A stretch of 6,298 nt of DNA from Magnetococcales bacterium (GCA_015228995.1 JADGCM010000103.1:1-6298), one strand, 5' to 3'. Counted from the first letter of the stretch, positions 1 to 5,197 are shown. Made by a program: numbers and translations. The notes: generated by a model from the letters alone, not told the origin.

Positions 1-182
1 GCATCAAGGAAGGTATCAAGGAAGGCCAGCTTGGCCTTTTGCTGAGCCAAACGCAGTACCGTTTTGGTCAGGTACCAAAAAAGATTTTGAAAAAAATAAG
101 CAAGGCCGATACGGTTAAGATCAATCTTTGGAGCAGACGTATCCTCGATGCCCGTTCGCTCGATGATGTCTTTGGCCGTTAG
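1..182 (+). CDS. Rpn/YhgA-like family nuclease, C-terminal end only (5' part outside window)
   Basis: An open frame with codons starting at base 3 runs without interruption to TAG at 180-182, giving 59 residues. It opens with a duplicated I-K-E-G unit (two nearly identical 12-base copies at 3-26), the kind of Lys/Glu/Gly linker often found before the C-terminal domain of Rpn-family recombination-promoting nucleases. It then shows the DUF4351-like pattern: a Leu-rich helix, R-F-G, a Lys-rich helix, and the ending R-I-L-D-A-R-S-L-D-D-V-F-G. The complete paralog at 2779-3759 ends in the same way (R-I-L-D-A-H-S-L-Q-D-I-F-G), which supports the assignment. The catalytic PD-(D/E)XK domain would lie upstream, so activity cannot be judged. 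The gene converges on the radical SAM gene. The protein is diverged from the second copy, so this is not a recent duplication. Confidence 0.8.
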   Translation, partial: IKEGIKEGQLGLLLSQTQYRFGQVPKKILKKISKADTVKINLWSRRILDARSLDDVFGR

Positions 183-249
183 CCTTAACTATCTACCCTT
201 TACTTAGACAACGAGTTTAACACCTCCACGCACCCCCTCATACTCCCCC
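183..249. other. Intergenic spacer after the first Rpn gene
   Basis: This is the non-coding lead-in to the tandem repeat array. No open frame with coding character is visible. The last bases (245-249) form the left side of an imperfect hairpin: 245-255 can pair with 261-271 with one mismatch and a 5-base loop. It may help to end transcription from the + strand gene, but no U-tract follows, so it is not called a terminator. Confidence 0.5.
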
Positions 250-364
250 TCGCCCCTTGTGGGAGAGGGGGTTGGGGGGTGAGGGTCAAGACTCGCCCCT
301 TGTGGGAGAGGGGGCTGGGGGGTGAGGGTCAAGACTCGCCCCTTGTGGGAAGAGGGTGAGGGGG
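250..364. repeat. Tandem 43-bp G-rich repeat, two full copies and one partial
   Basis: Copies begin at 250, 293 and 336, an exact 43-base period. The first two copies differ at a single base (gttgg versus gctgg). The third matches for about 15 bases, then has an inserted A and a deletion of the central G-tract. Each full copy has a palindromic CCCC...GGGAGAGGGG core and four G-tracts (261-285 and 304-328) separated by AGA, TT or CT, and TGA, which fits the G3+N1-7 quadruplex pattern. The period is not a multiple of three and no gene reads through. The array lies between convergent genes, and its last copy runs up to the stop codon of the radical SAM gene. An inverse-orientation relative lies at 2291-2331 and a short one at 4608-4627. 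It looks like a dispersed extragenic palindromic element, not a CRISPR array. Confidence 0.85.
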
Positions 365-1870
365 TCAGAATCGGTGGCGGCGCTGGCGGCGTGGTTGGGC
401 AGTGTCCCCGTTGGCTGCTAGTGGTGATTGTCGTGCCAACAGCGGCAGCTGTCCGCCAGGATCAACACGTTGATAATCGCGCAGTACCACCTGCTGGATG
501 TGCGTAAGCTCCAACTGAAACAACTCCACACCACCTTGCACCAGTAATTGGCACAAACGCCGCAGAGCGATGCCGTGCAGGGCGGCTGTCTGATCGTACA
601 ACCAATCACTCAGTTGCATCAGGGTGGCACAAGGCGACGCCCCTATCTGACGCAACAGTGCCAGTGTGTGGGGAAATCGCCCGGAATTGCCGATCATATC
701 CCAGTAATGAGACAGCCTCTTGATCCGTTGCATAGTGGTAAAATCAATTGTTTGGTTGTAGAGTAGCTCGTATGGGGGATCTGGATTGAAGATCATCCCC
801 TGCCCCAACGGCGTACCCGGCAACCGTTTTAAGAGGCCAATCTGGATCTCATGGGGTTCCAAAACCAGCAATCGGTCAAAACCAGCGGCAAAACTGGCTA
901 AATCTTCTCCAGGCAGGCCGGCAATTAGGTCGGTATGGAGGTGGATGCCGGTAGACTGCCGCAACCAACGCAAATTCTGTTCGGTCAGTTGATCATCTTG
1001 ACGCCGACAAATTTGTTGCTGTACCTCACCATTGAAACTCTGGATACCAATTTCCAATTGCACTACCCCAGCCGGAAACTGTTGTAATAATTGCCGCAGC
1101 GATTCGGGCAAGCGGTCCGGTATCATTTCAAAATGGAGGAAAAGTTCCTCAGTGGGTTGACGGCGCAGGAAGGTGAGGAAGAAATCGAGAATGGCCTCGG
1201 CCCGTGCTAGGTGCAAGTTAAAACTACGATCAACAAATTTGAAGCGCCTCGCGCCACGCTCCAGCAGTTGCTGCATGGCGGCCAAGAATGGCCCCAGCGG
1301 GAACAAACGCACCGCATGATCAAGCGCCGATAGGCAAAAGGTGCAATGAAAAGGGCAGCCTCGCGAAGATTCAACGTAGAGGATGCGGTGGGCAATATCC
1401 TCCTCTCGGTAATAGTGGTAAGGCAAATCGAGTGCGGCTAAATCGGGTAGCGGTGCCGGCAGAATGGTCTGCTCTGGCCGCTGCCCGACCAAAATGGCTT
1501 GGCACAGTTGGCCAAATGCCACATCGGCTTCGCCGGTAATGACATAATCGGTGTCAGCAACGATGGGATGCTGTGCCGTTTCATGACTGACCTGCGGCCC
1601 CCCCAACACCACCACCAACTCGCGCCGTAAGCGCTTGAGGGTGCGCACCAAGCGGTGACACAGGGTCACATTCCAGATGTAAATCCCGATACCAACGATG
1701 GCAGGCTGATGGGCCAGGATCGCTTCCGCCATGGCAATGGGATCATTCTGGAGGTCAAACTCCAGCGGCACCGTATGCGGTTGCAGGACCCCCATATTGG
1801 CGAGCAAACAACGCACTGCAAAAGAGCTGTGCTGGTAACGCGCATTGACAGCGACCAGAACAATTTTAAT
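365..1870 (-). CDS. B12-binding-type radical SAM protein (DUF4080-like family), apparent ATT start
   Basis: The predicted protein has 501 residues in two parts. The N-terminal part, about 1-140, resembles a cobalamin-binding Rossmann fold: a first strand K-I-V-L-V-A-V-N-A-R-Y, then V-G-I-G-I-Y, V-V-V-L-G-G-P and Y-V-I-T-G-E. No canonical DxHxxG cobalamin-ligand motif is visible. The radical SAM TIM barrel follows, with the [4Fe-4S] motif S-S-R-G-C-P-F-H-C-T-F-C (Cys172, Cys176, Cys179). Later barrel motifs include L-E-I-G-I-Q-S-F and L-I-A-G-L-P-G-E. The C-terminal region fits the DUF4080-type proteins; the substrate is unknown. Only by starting at ATT (1868-1870) is the conserved first beta strand kept. 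In-frame TGA lies at 1898-1900 with no ATG, GTG or TTG between, and the next usual start (GTG, 1814-1816) would delete the first strand. A GGGG run lies 8 bases upstream of ATT. The Arg-rich C-terminus ends at the tandem repeat. It is not the AmmeMemoRadiSam radical SAM component. Family call firm, start less so. Confidence 0.88.
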   Translation of the reverse strand: MKIVLVAVNARYQHSSFAVRCLLANMGVLQPHTVPLEFDLQNDPIAMAEAILAHQPAIVGIGIYIWNVTLCHRLVRTLKRLRRELVVVLGGPQVSHETAQHPIVADTDYVITGEADVAFGQLCQAILVGQRPEQTILPAPLPDLAALDLPYHYYREEDIAHRILYVESSRGCPFHCTFCLSALDHAVRLFPLGPFLAAMQQLLERGARRFKFVDRSFNLHLARAEAILDFFLTFLRRQPTEELFLHFEMIPDRLPESLRQLLQQFPAGVVQLEIGIQSFNGEVQQQICRRQDDQLTEQNLRWLRQSTGIHLHTDLIAGLPGEDLASFAAGFDRLLVLEPHEIQIGLLKRLPGTPLGQGMIFNPDPPYELLYNQTIDFTTMQRIKRLSHYWDMIGNSGRFPHTLALLRQIGASPCATLMQLSDWLYDQTAALHGIALRRLCQLLVQGGVELFQLELTHIQQVVLRDYQRVDPGGQLPLLARQSPLAANGDTAQPRRQRRHRF

Positions 1871-2087
1871 CCGTGTTTCCCCAATATTCGGGCATAGTCA
1901 CCAAGCGGTTGTGCATGCGATCCAATGACGGCATCAAATAGAGGCCGAGACCAGGAAACCGCCCACGCAGCAGATGAAACAGGCTGTAGTGACAACGAAA
2001 CAGCCCCCAACGTACCCGATACAACAGACTATTGAATCGTTTTTGAAATGACAAAACCGCCGTGATCGTACTCATAATCGTATTCAT
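1866..2087 (-). CDS. Possible small basic protein upstream of the radical SAM gene
   Basis: This is a 73-codon frame whose TAA (1866-1868) overlaps the ATT start of the radical SAM gene by five bases. I do not recognise a family. The product is rich in Arg, Leu and aromatic residues, with a middle stretch R-G-R-F-P-G-L-G-L-Y-L and a C-terminus M-P-E-Y-W-G-N-T-D. There is no signal peptide or clear membrane helix. Codon use (CTG, TTG, CGT, CAC, GGC) resembles the neighbouring genes, which favours real coding. Against it, neither the ATG at 2085-2087 nor the one at 2073-2075 has a Shine-Dalgarno sequence, and the first ATG lies inside the predicted -10 box. If that promoter is used, the second ATG (69 residues) would be almost at the 5' end of the mRNA. 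Translation here could couple to the downstream gene. The stop depends on the same base that makes the ATT codon. Confidence 0.4.
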   Translation of the reverse strand: MNTIMSTITAVLSFQKRFNSLLYRVRWGLFRCHYSLFHLLRGRFPGLGLYLMPSLDRMHNRLVTMPEYWGNTD

Positions 2088-2111
2088 ATTACTAAAATGC
2101 TACGTTGCCAA
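2083..2111 (-). promoter_or_regulatory. Predicted sigma70 promoter for the radical SAM gene
   Basis: On the minus strand a -35 box TTGGCA (2106-2111, 5 of 6 consensus) and a -10 box TATGAA (2083-2088, 4 of 6) are separated by exactly 17 bases. Transcription would begin near 2076, about 205 bases before the radical SAM start, so the leader would contain most of the small ORF. Its place directly after the terminator at 2119-2168 makes it a sensible new start of transcription. Confidence 0.5.
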
Positions 2112-2118
2112 CTTACAC

Positions 2119-2168
2119 AAAAAAAGCGCGACAGGAACCGTTCACATAAGACCGAACATCCCGTCGCG
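2119..2168 (-). terminator. Rho-independent terminator, probably for the gapR-like transcript
   Basis: Read on the minus strand, arm 2168-2159 (CGCGACGGGA) pairs with arm 2136-2127 (TCCTGTCGCG) as ten base pairs including one G-U. The 22-base loop can form a further GTTC/GAAC helix. One C is followed by seven T (complement of the A-run 2119-2125). The structure is about 190 bases beyond the gapR-like stop and just upstream of the next promoter on the same strand, as expected for a unit boundary. Confidence 0.7.
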
Positions 2169-2243
2169 ACCAATATACAGATACCCAATTTACAGACACT
2201 CATAAAGATGCACTACAAAAACCGTACACCCGACCTTAGATGG

Positions 2244-2281
2244 TGCGGTGCGGAATAAGTTCAACGATTTTTTGCACCGCA
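2244..2281. repeat. Inverted repeat, 8 bp perfect, in the gapR-like 3' region
   Basis: TGCGGTGC (2244-2251) is the exact reverse complement of GCACCGCA (2274-2281). Two G-T pairs and two A-T pairs can extend the stem inward. No T-run follows on either strand, so it does not look like an intrinsic terminator. It may be a structured 3' untranslated segment or a protein site; role unknown. Confidence 0.45.
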
Positions 2282-2290
2282 GAACGCTCT

Positions 2291-2331
2291 CCCCACCCCC
2301 CCAACTCCCTCTCCCACAGGTGGAGAGGGGG
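2291..2331 (-). repeat. Solitary copy of the G-rich palindromic repeat, reverse orientation
   Basis: Read on the minus strand this matches the core of the repeats at 250-364 (TGTGGGAGAGGG, a short spacer, GTTGGGGGG, then TGGGG). Arms 2305-2314 and 2322-2331 form a ten-pair hairpin, with one wobble, around a 7-base loop. The minus strand also has four G-tracts (2291-2315) fitting a quadruplex pattern. It starts 24 bases beyond the stop of the gapR-like gene, so the G-rich strand is in that gene's mRNA. Confidence 0.75.
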
Positions 2332-2354
2332 TACTTGTGAAAGAAGAGCCGTGA

Positions 2355-2636
2355 TTACTGCATGCCAAGCGCCTGTTTATACAAATCTAGCATGGTCTCT
2401 TGTTCATCCAGATCATGTTTATCCATCTTGCGCATACGCACAATCTGCCGCATGACACGGGCATCGAAGCCATTACCTTTGGCTTCCAGGTAGACATCGC
2501 GGATATCCTGCATCAACTCGGACTTTTCTTCCTCCATCCGCTCAATGCGCGTGATATACTGCTCTAAATGCTCACCGGATACACCGGCGACATCGGCTGT
2601 TTTTGCTGCATGAGTTTTTTCCAACTGACGCGACAT
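2355..2636 (-). CDS. gapR: GapR-like nucleoid-associated DNA-binding protein (DUF2312 / UPF0335 family)
   Basis: The 93-residue product is close to the usual family length of about 80-95. After a poorly conserved head (1-20) comes a long charged helix suited to a coiled coil (E-R-M-E-E-E-K-S-E, about 32-40), then the hallmark D-V-Y-L-E-A-K-G-N-G-F-D (47-58), R-Q-I-V-R-M-R-K (63-70) and the closing L-D-L-Y-K-Q-A-L-G-M. In Caulobacter, GapR binds overtwisted AT-rich DNA as a multimer and stimulates type II topoisomerases during replication; a similar chromosome-structuring role is inferred here. The ATG has an AAGGAG sequence (complement of 2642-2647) 5 bases upstream. It diverges from the Rpn gene and has its own probable terminator at 2119-2168. 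I see no convincing promoter for it in the short divergent gap. The family call is strong; the lineage question is whether it is native or acquired. Confidence 0.9.
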   Translation of the reverse strand: MSRQLEKTHAAKTADVAGVSGEHLEQYITRIERMEEEKSELMQDIRDVYLEAKGNGFDARVMRQIVRMRKMDKHDLDEQETMLDLYKQALGMQ

Positions 2637-2673
2637 GACAACTCCTTGAGAAGATCGTTAAAATGCGGGCTGA

Positions 2674-2691
2674 TTTCGATAGTCATCGAAA
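2674..2691. promoter_or_regulatory. Palindromic site TTTCGAT-4-ATCGAAA, possible operator
   Basis: Two perfect 7-base arms (2674-2680 and 2685-2691) are separated by AGTC. The site lies 38 bases before the gapR-like start, in the divergent gap, where a repressor could control that gene. The size and spacing suit a dimeric regulator, but no regulator is encoded nearby. Confidence 0.4.
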
Positions 2692-2705
2692 ATGGTTACG
2701 CAGAA

Positions 2706-2750
2706 ATGTTGAGCAAATTGTGTGCCGTATTGATGGAATCAGCTCAACAT
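2706..2750. promoter_or_regulatory. Perfect 9-bp inverted repeat flanking the -35 box of the Rpn promoter
   Basis: ATGTTGAGC (2706-2714) and GCTCAACAT (2742-2750) are exact reverse complements, 27 bases apart. The right arm lies in the -35/-10 spacer and the left arm lies upstream of the -35 box (2730-2735). Starts of the arms are 36 bases apart, between three and four helical turns. This arrangement suggests half-sites for a regulator of the Rpn operon; alternatively it could form a hairpin in a transcript entering from upstream. Confidence 0.45.
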
Positions 2751-2758
2751 GGTATGAT
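2730..2758 (+). promoter_or_regulatory. Predicted sigma70 promoter of the Rpn-MEMO-AMMECR1-helicase genes
   Basis: TTGATG (2730-2735, 4 of 6) and TATGAT (2753-2758, 5 of 6) are separated by 17 bases. The expected start, near 2765, would leave only about 14 bases of leader. Nearly all of that leader is the AGGAGGAGG ribosome binding sequence (2766-2774) before ATG at 2779. Confidence 0.6.
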
Positions 2759-2778
2759 CCTGGTCAGGAGGAGGTTTC

Positions 2779-3759
2779 ATGACATCGCAACCAACAAGCG
2801 ATTCCATCCACGATATTCACGATCACTATTTTGGTGCGATCCTGTCGTATCCGGACAATGCTGACGCTTTGGTTCGTGAGCAGTTACCCGCAGAAACAGT
2901 AGCCACTCTGAGCAGTGAGCCGCCAGAACCGGTTGACACCACCCATATCGATCGAGAATTACGCGACCATACCAGTGATAAACTCTTTCTGGTAAAGAGC
3001 GCCACACAAGACGAATCGATGATTTATGTGGTATTTGACCATAAAAGTTCCTCCCCTCGTAAGGTGGCTTGGCAGTTCTTGCGCTACATGATGCGCGCTT
3101 TGGAGCAGTGGGTCAGAGAAAACCCAAACTGGACTTTTCTACCACAGATTGTACCCATTTTGATCTATCACGGACGCTACGCCAGCTATGTCGCCGATGA
3201 ATTCCTGGCGCTGGTGAAAGCGGACCCATTCCTACGACCCTACTTACTGAATTTCCGTTTTATCATCATGGATTTGGTCGTAACAGACGACCAAGATCTA
3301 TCCGATCACCCACCCTTGCGTGCCGGATTGTTGTCACTTAAATACGCTTTTCGTGAAGAAGACCAGCTACAAGTTTTAGATAAAATCGGCCGATCATTGC
3401 GTGAAGCCCCTATGGAGTTCGTCTATCAGACCCTTAGGTACTTATCAAAAACATTCAAAGCTATGGATAGCCCGGCTGTACAGCAAGTCATTCAGCAGGC
3501 CAGACCCCATGTTCCACAACAGGAGATAACTACAATGTTGTCACAATTTGCACGAGAGAACATTCAAATTGGTAAACGGGAAGGAAATTCCGAGTTTTTG
3601 CTTCGTCAACTTCGCCGCCGCTTCCCTGCTCTCCCGAATTGGGTTGAGAAAAGGGTTGCTGAGGCCAAGCTGGAGGTTCTGGAAGAATGGGCTGACCGAA
3701 TTTTGGATGCGCACTCGTTGCAAGACATCTTTGGCGATGATGCGCAGATAGCGCACTGA
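2779..3759 (+). CDS. Rpn family recombination-promoting nuclease / YhgA-like putative transposase, with DUF4351-like C-terminus
   Basis: The product has 326 residues, near the family norm of about 300. Rpn proteins are PD-(D/E)XK DNA endonucleases; E. coli RpnA cleaves DNA and raises RecA-independent recombination. Visible signatures are the N-terminal H-D-x-Y-F-G-A-I-L (15-22), the expected D-R-E-L-R-D-H-T-S-D-K-L-F (58-70) with candidate catalytic Asp67, and V-V-F-D-H-K-S (84-90), where Asp87 and Lys89 fit the D-x-K part (many relatives have E-H-Q here). R-Y-M-M-R and P-I-V-P-I-L-I-Y-H-G follow. Residues from about 268 to 319 match the DUF4351-like tail ending R-I-L-D-A-H-S-L-Q-D-I-F-G. The ATG is chosen for its strong AGGAGG at 2766-2771. 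The frame is intact with no flanking terminal repeats, so it is not an insertion sequence. The MEMO gene follows after 18 bases. Confidence 0.9.
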   Translation: MTSQPTSDSIHDIHDHYFGAILSYPDNADALVREQLPAETVATLSSEPPEPVDTTHIDRELRDHTSDKLFLVKSATQDESMIYVVFDHKSSSPRKVAWQFLRYMMRALEQWVRENPNWTFLPQIVPILIYHGRYASYVADEFLALVKADPFLRPYLLNFRFIIMDLVVTDDQDLSDHPPLRAGLLSLKYAFREEDQLQVLDKIGRSLREAPMEFVYQTLRYLSKTFKAMDSPAVQQVIQQARPHVPQQEITTMLSQFARENIQIGKREGNSEFLLRQLRRRFPALPNWVEKRVAEAKLEVLEEWADRILDAHSLQDIFGDDAQIAH

Positions 3760-3777
3760 ATTTTGGGTACTATACCA

Positions 3778-4623
3778 ATGGAATACAATACCCGTCCTCC
3801 GGCGGTTGCCGGTACATTTTACCCACAACAAACCGATGCACTTAGACAAATGGTGCGTTCGCTGCTGCAACAGGTGGCGGTGGAGCGGCCATTGCCGCGG
3901 GCGATCGTCGCCCCCCATGCGGGTTATGTCTACTCCGGATATACGGCCGCCCACGCTTATCGCACTCTGCCCAACGATTGGGCAGCAGTCAGCAACCAGA
4001 CCGCGTCACCACGGCGGGTCTTCCTGATTGGACCTAGCCACCGGGTCTACCTAGAGGGGGTATCGGTCGGTAATTATCACCGCTTTTTAACACCGCTGGG
4101 CACGATCGATGTTGATTGGGAATTGATCAACCGGATGGTGGCCAATGAGCCGGATGTCACCAACCACCCAGCCCCCCATCAATTGGAGCACTCGCTGGAG
4201 GTGCATCTGCCGTTCTTGCAGGAAACCATCGGCAGCGGCGGTTATCGGCTGGTACCGATGGTATTTGGTCGCATGCCGCCGCAACGACTGGCTGAAATCA
4301 TTGACCGTTATCGTCAGCCCGATGACCTGCTGATTTACTCGTCCGACCTGTCCCATTTTCTCCCCTACGAAGCAGCACGGACCAAAGATCAGCAGTGCCA
4401 CCAAGCGATGTTGGCGCGCGATCCAAGTGCCATGGCACAGTGTGACGCCTGCGGCAATACTGGCATGGCCGCCCTGCTGCATTTGGCGCAACAACAGCGG
4501 TGGCAGGTGACACTGGCCGATTACCGTACCTCCGGTGATACCGCTGGCGATAAGCAGCGGGTGGTCGGCTATGCGAGCTATCTCTGTTACGATGAACCTG
4601 CTTCGTGCTCCCTCAGGGGGTGA
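3778..4623 (+). CDS. amrB: MEMO1-family protein (AmmeMemoRadiSam system protein B)
   Basis: The 281-residue product matches MEMO proteins along its whole length, and these resemble non-haem iron class III dioxygenases in fold. Family blocks are R-P-P-A-V-A-G-T-F-Y-P (6-16), V-A-P-H-A-G-Y-V-Y-S-G (44-54), I-G-P-S-H-R (84-89), H-S-L-E-V-H-L-P-F (138-146), Y-S-S-D-L-S-H-F (187-194) and D-A-C-G (223-226). His47, His88 and Cys225 correspond to the His/His/Cys metal-site residues described for human MEMO1. The bacterial function is unknown. The ATG at 3778 starts at the usual family N-terminus (M-E-Y-N-T-R-P-P); a TTG at 3763 would add five residues without reason. No good Shine-Dalgarno is visible, so coupling to the Rpn gene is likely. 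The last ten or so residues after G-Y-A-S-Y-L-C-Y exceed the usual end, and the stop lies in a G-rich repeat-like hairpin. AMMECR1 follows after 31 bases. Confidence 0.95.
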   Translation: MEYNTRPPAVAGTFYPQQTDALRQMVRSLLQQVAVERPLPRAIVAPHAGYVYSGYTAAHAYRTLPNDWAAVSNQTASPRRVFLIGPSHRVYLEGVSVGNYHRFLTPLGTIDVDWELINRMVANEPDVTNHPAPHQLEHSLEVHLPFLQETIGSGGYRLVPMVFGRMPPQRLAEIIDRYRQPDDLLIYSSDLSHFLPYEAARTKDQQCHQAMLARDPSAMAQCDACGNTGMAALLHLAQQQRWQVTLADYRTSGDTAGDKQRVVGYASYLCYDEPASCSLRG

Positions 4624-4627
4624 GGGG
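4608..4627 (+). repeat. Short G-rich hairpin carrying the MEMO stop codon
   Basis: CCCTCA (4610-4615) and TGAGGG (4621-4626) pair around a GGGGG loop, and the TGA of this element is the MEMO stop. The GGGGGTGAGGGG half matches the GGGGGGTGAGGG part of the tandem repeats at 250-364. It is probably a remnant or short relative of the same dispersed element. It is too short to be certain of common origin. Confidence 0.45.
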
Positions 4628-4654
4628 AAATTCACTATTCAAGAGGAGTCCACC

Positions 4655-5197
4655 ATGTCCCAATTACCACGCTGGGTCCGGCAACACCTGACCGCCCGGC
4701 TCAATGGGCAGCCCGGTCTGAGACCGGAGCAGCTCATCGCTGAAGACAACACCCTGGCAGAAAAAGGGGCTTGTTTTGTCACCCTCTCCATGGATGGACA
4801 GTTGCGCGGCTGCATCGGCAGTCTGGAGCCCTATCGACCGCTGGCAGCGGATGTACTGGAAAACGGCGTTGCTGCCGCCCTGCACGATCCACGTTTTCAG
4901 CCGTTAACGGCCGTTGATCTGGCCAAGACACAAATTGAGGTGTCGTTGCTGACGCCACCGCAGCCTTTTCCCTATCGCGACGGGGCCGACTTGATCGCCC
5001 GGCTACAACCGGGACACCACGGCGTCATTTTAATGCAGAATGGTCGGCGGGCTACCTTCTTACCGCAAGTATGGCATCAGTTGCCTAATCCAGTTGATTT
5101 TCTGACGCATCTCTGTGCCAAAGCGGGTTTATCGGGCGACTGCTGGCAACATAACCCAACCATATTGGTCTACACAGTGGAGAAATTGCTGGAATAG
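4655..5197 (+). CDS. amrA: AMMECR1-domain protein (AmmeMemoRadiSam system protein A)
   Basis: The 180-residue product is a complete AMMECR1 domain protein. Family marks are G-A-C-F-V-T-L (38-44), the hallmark L-R-G-C-I-G-S-L (50-57), R-P-L-A-A-D-V (61-67), D-P-R-F-Q-P-L-T (78-85), I-E-V-S-L-L-T-P-P (94-102) and T-F-L-P-Q-V-W (134-140). The domain accompanies MEMO, fused or adjacent, in many archaea and bacteria; its biochemical role is unresolved, and human AMMECR1 is linked to Alport syndrome with mental retardation. The ATG at 4655 is preceded by GAGGAG (4643-4648) at a 6-base spacing and starts at a natural N-terminus. An upstream in-frame ATG at 4535 lies inside the MEMO gene and would add 40 unrelated residues. 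The helicase gene starts ten bases after the stop. Confidence 0.95.
   Translation: MSQLPRWVRQHLTARLNGQPGLRPEQLIAEDNTLAEKGACFVTLSMDGQLRGCIGSLEPYRPLAADVLENGVAAALHDPRFQPLTAVDLAKTQIEVSLLTPPQPFPYRDGADLIARLQPGHHGVILMQNGRRATFLPQVWHQLPNPVDFLTHLCAKAGLSGDCWQHNPTILVYTVEKLLE

Noticed and set aside
250..364. Repeat array as a CRISPR
   Set aside because: The copies are contiguous with no unique spacers between them, they are G-rich and there are only about two and a half units.
365..1870. The radical SAM gene as the third AmmeMemoRadiSam component
   Set aside because: It has an N-terminal cobalamin-type domain and about 500 residues, unlike the shorter AmmeMemoRadiSam radical SAM enzyme, and it sits on the other strand in a separate unit.
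1666..2010. 114-aa minus-strand frame overlapping the radical SAM N-terminus
   Set aside because: Most of it is a shadow of the radical SAM gene and the part upstream competes with the better 73-aa frame; no family resemblance.
2244..2281. Hairpin as a Rho-independent terminator
   Set aside because: No T-run follows the stem on either strand; the stem at 2119-2168 with seven T is a better terminator for the same gene.
2779..3759. Rpn gene as a transposase inside an insertion sequence
   Set aside because: The YhgA-like family is annotated as putative transposase, but no terminal inverted repeats or target duplications flank it, and the nearby 2706-2750 repeat is a promoter-centred dyad with no partner downstream.
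3541..3954. 137-aa minus-strand frame across the Rpn/MEMO junction
   Set aside because: It is antisense to two well-supported genes and has no family features of its own.
4087..4635. 182-aa minus-strand frame
   Set aside because: It lies wholly antisense to the MEMO gene, which matches its family end to end, and has no recognisable protein features.
4535..4654. Upstream start for AMMECR1
   Set aside because: The extra 40 residues are an out-of-frame reading of the MEMO gene; ATG 4655 has a good GAGGAG sequence and the natural family start.
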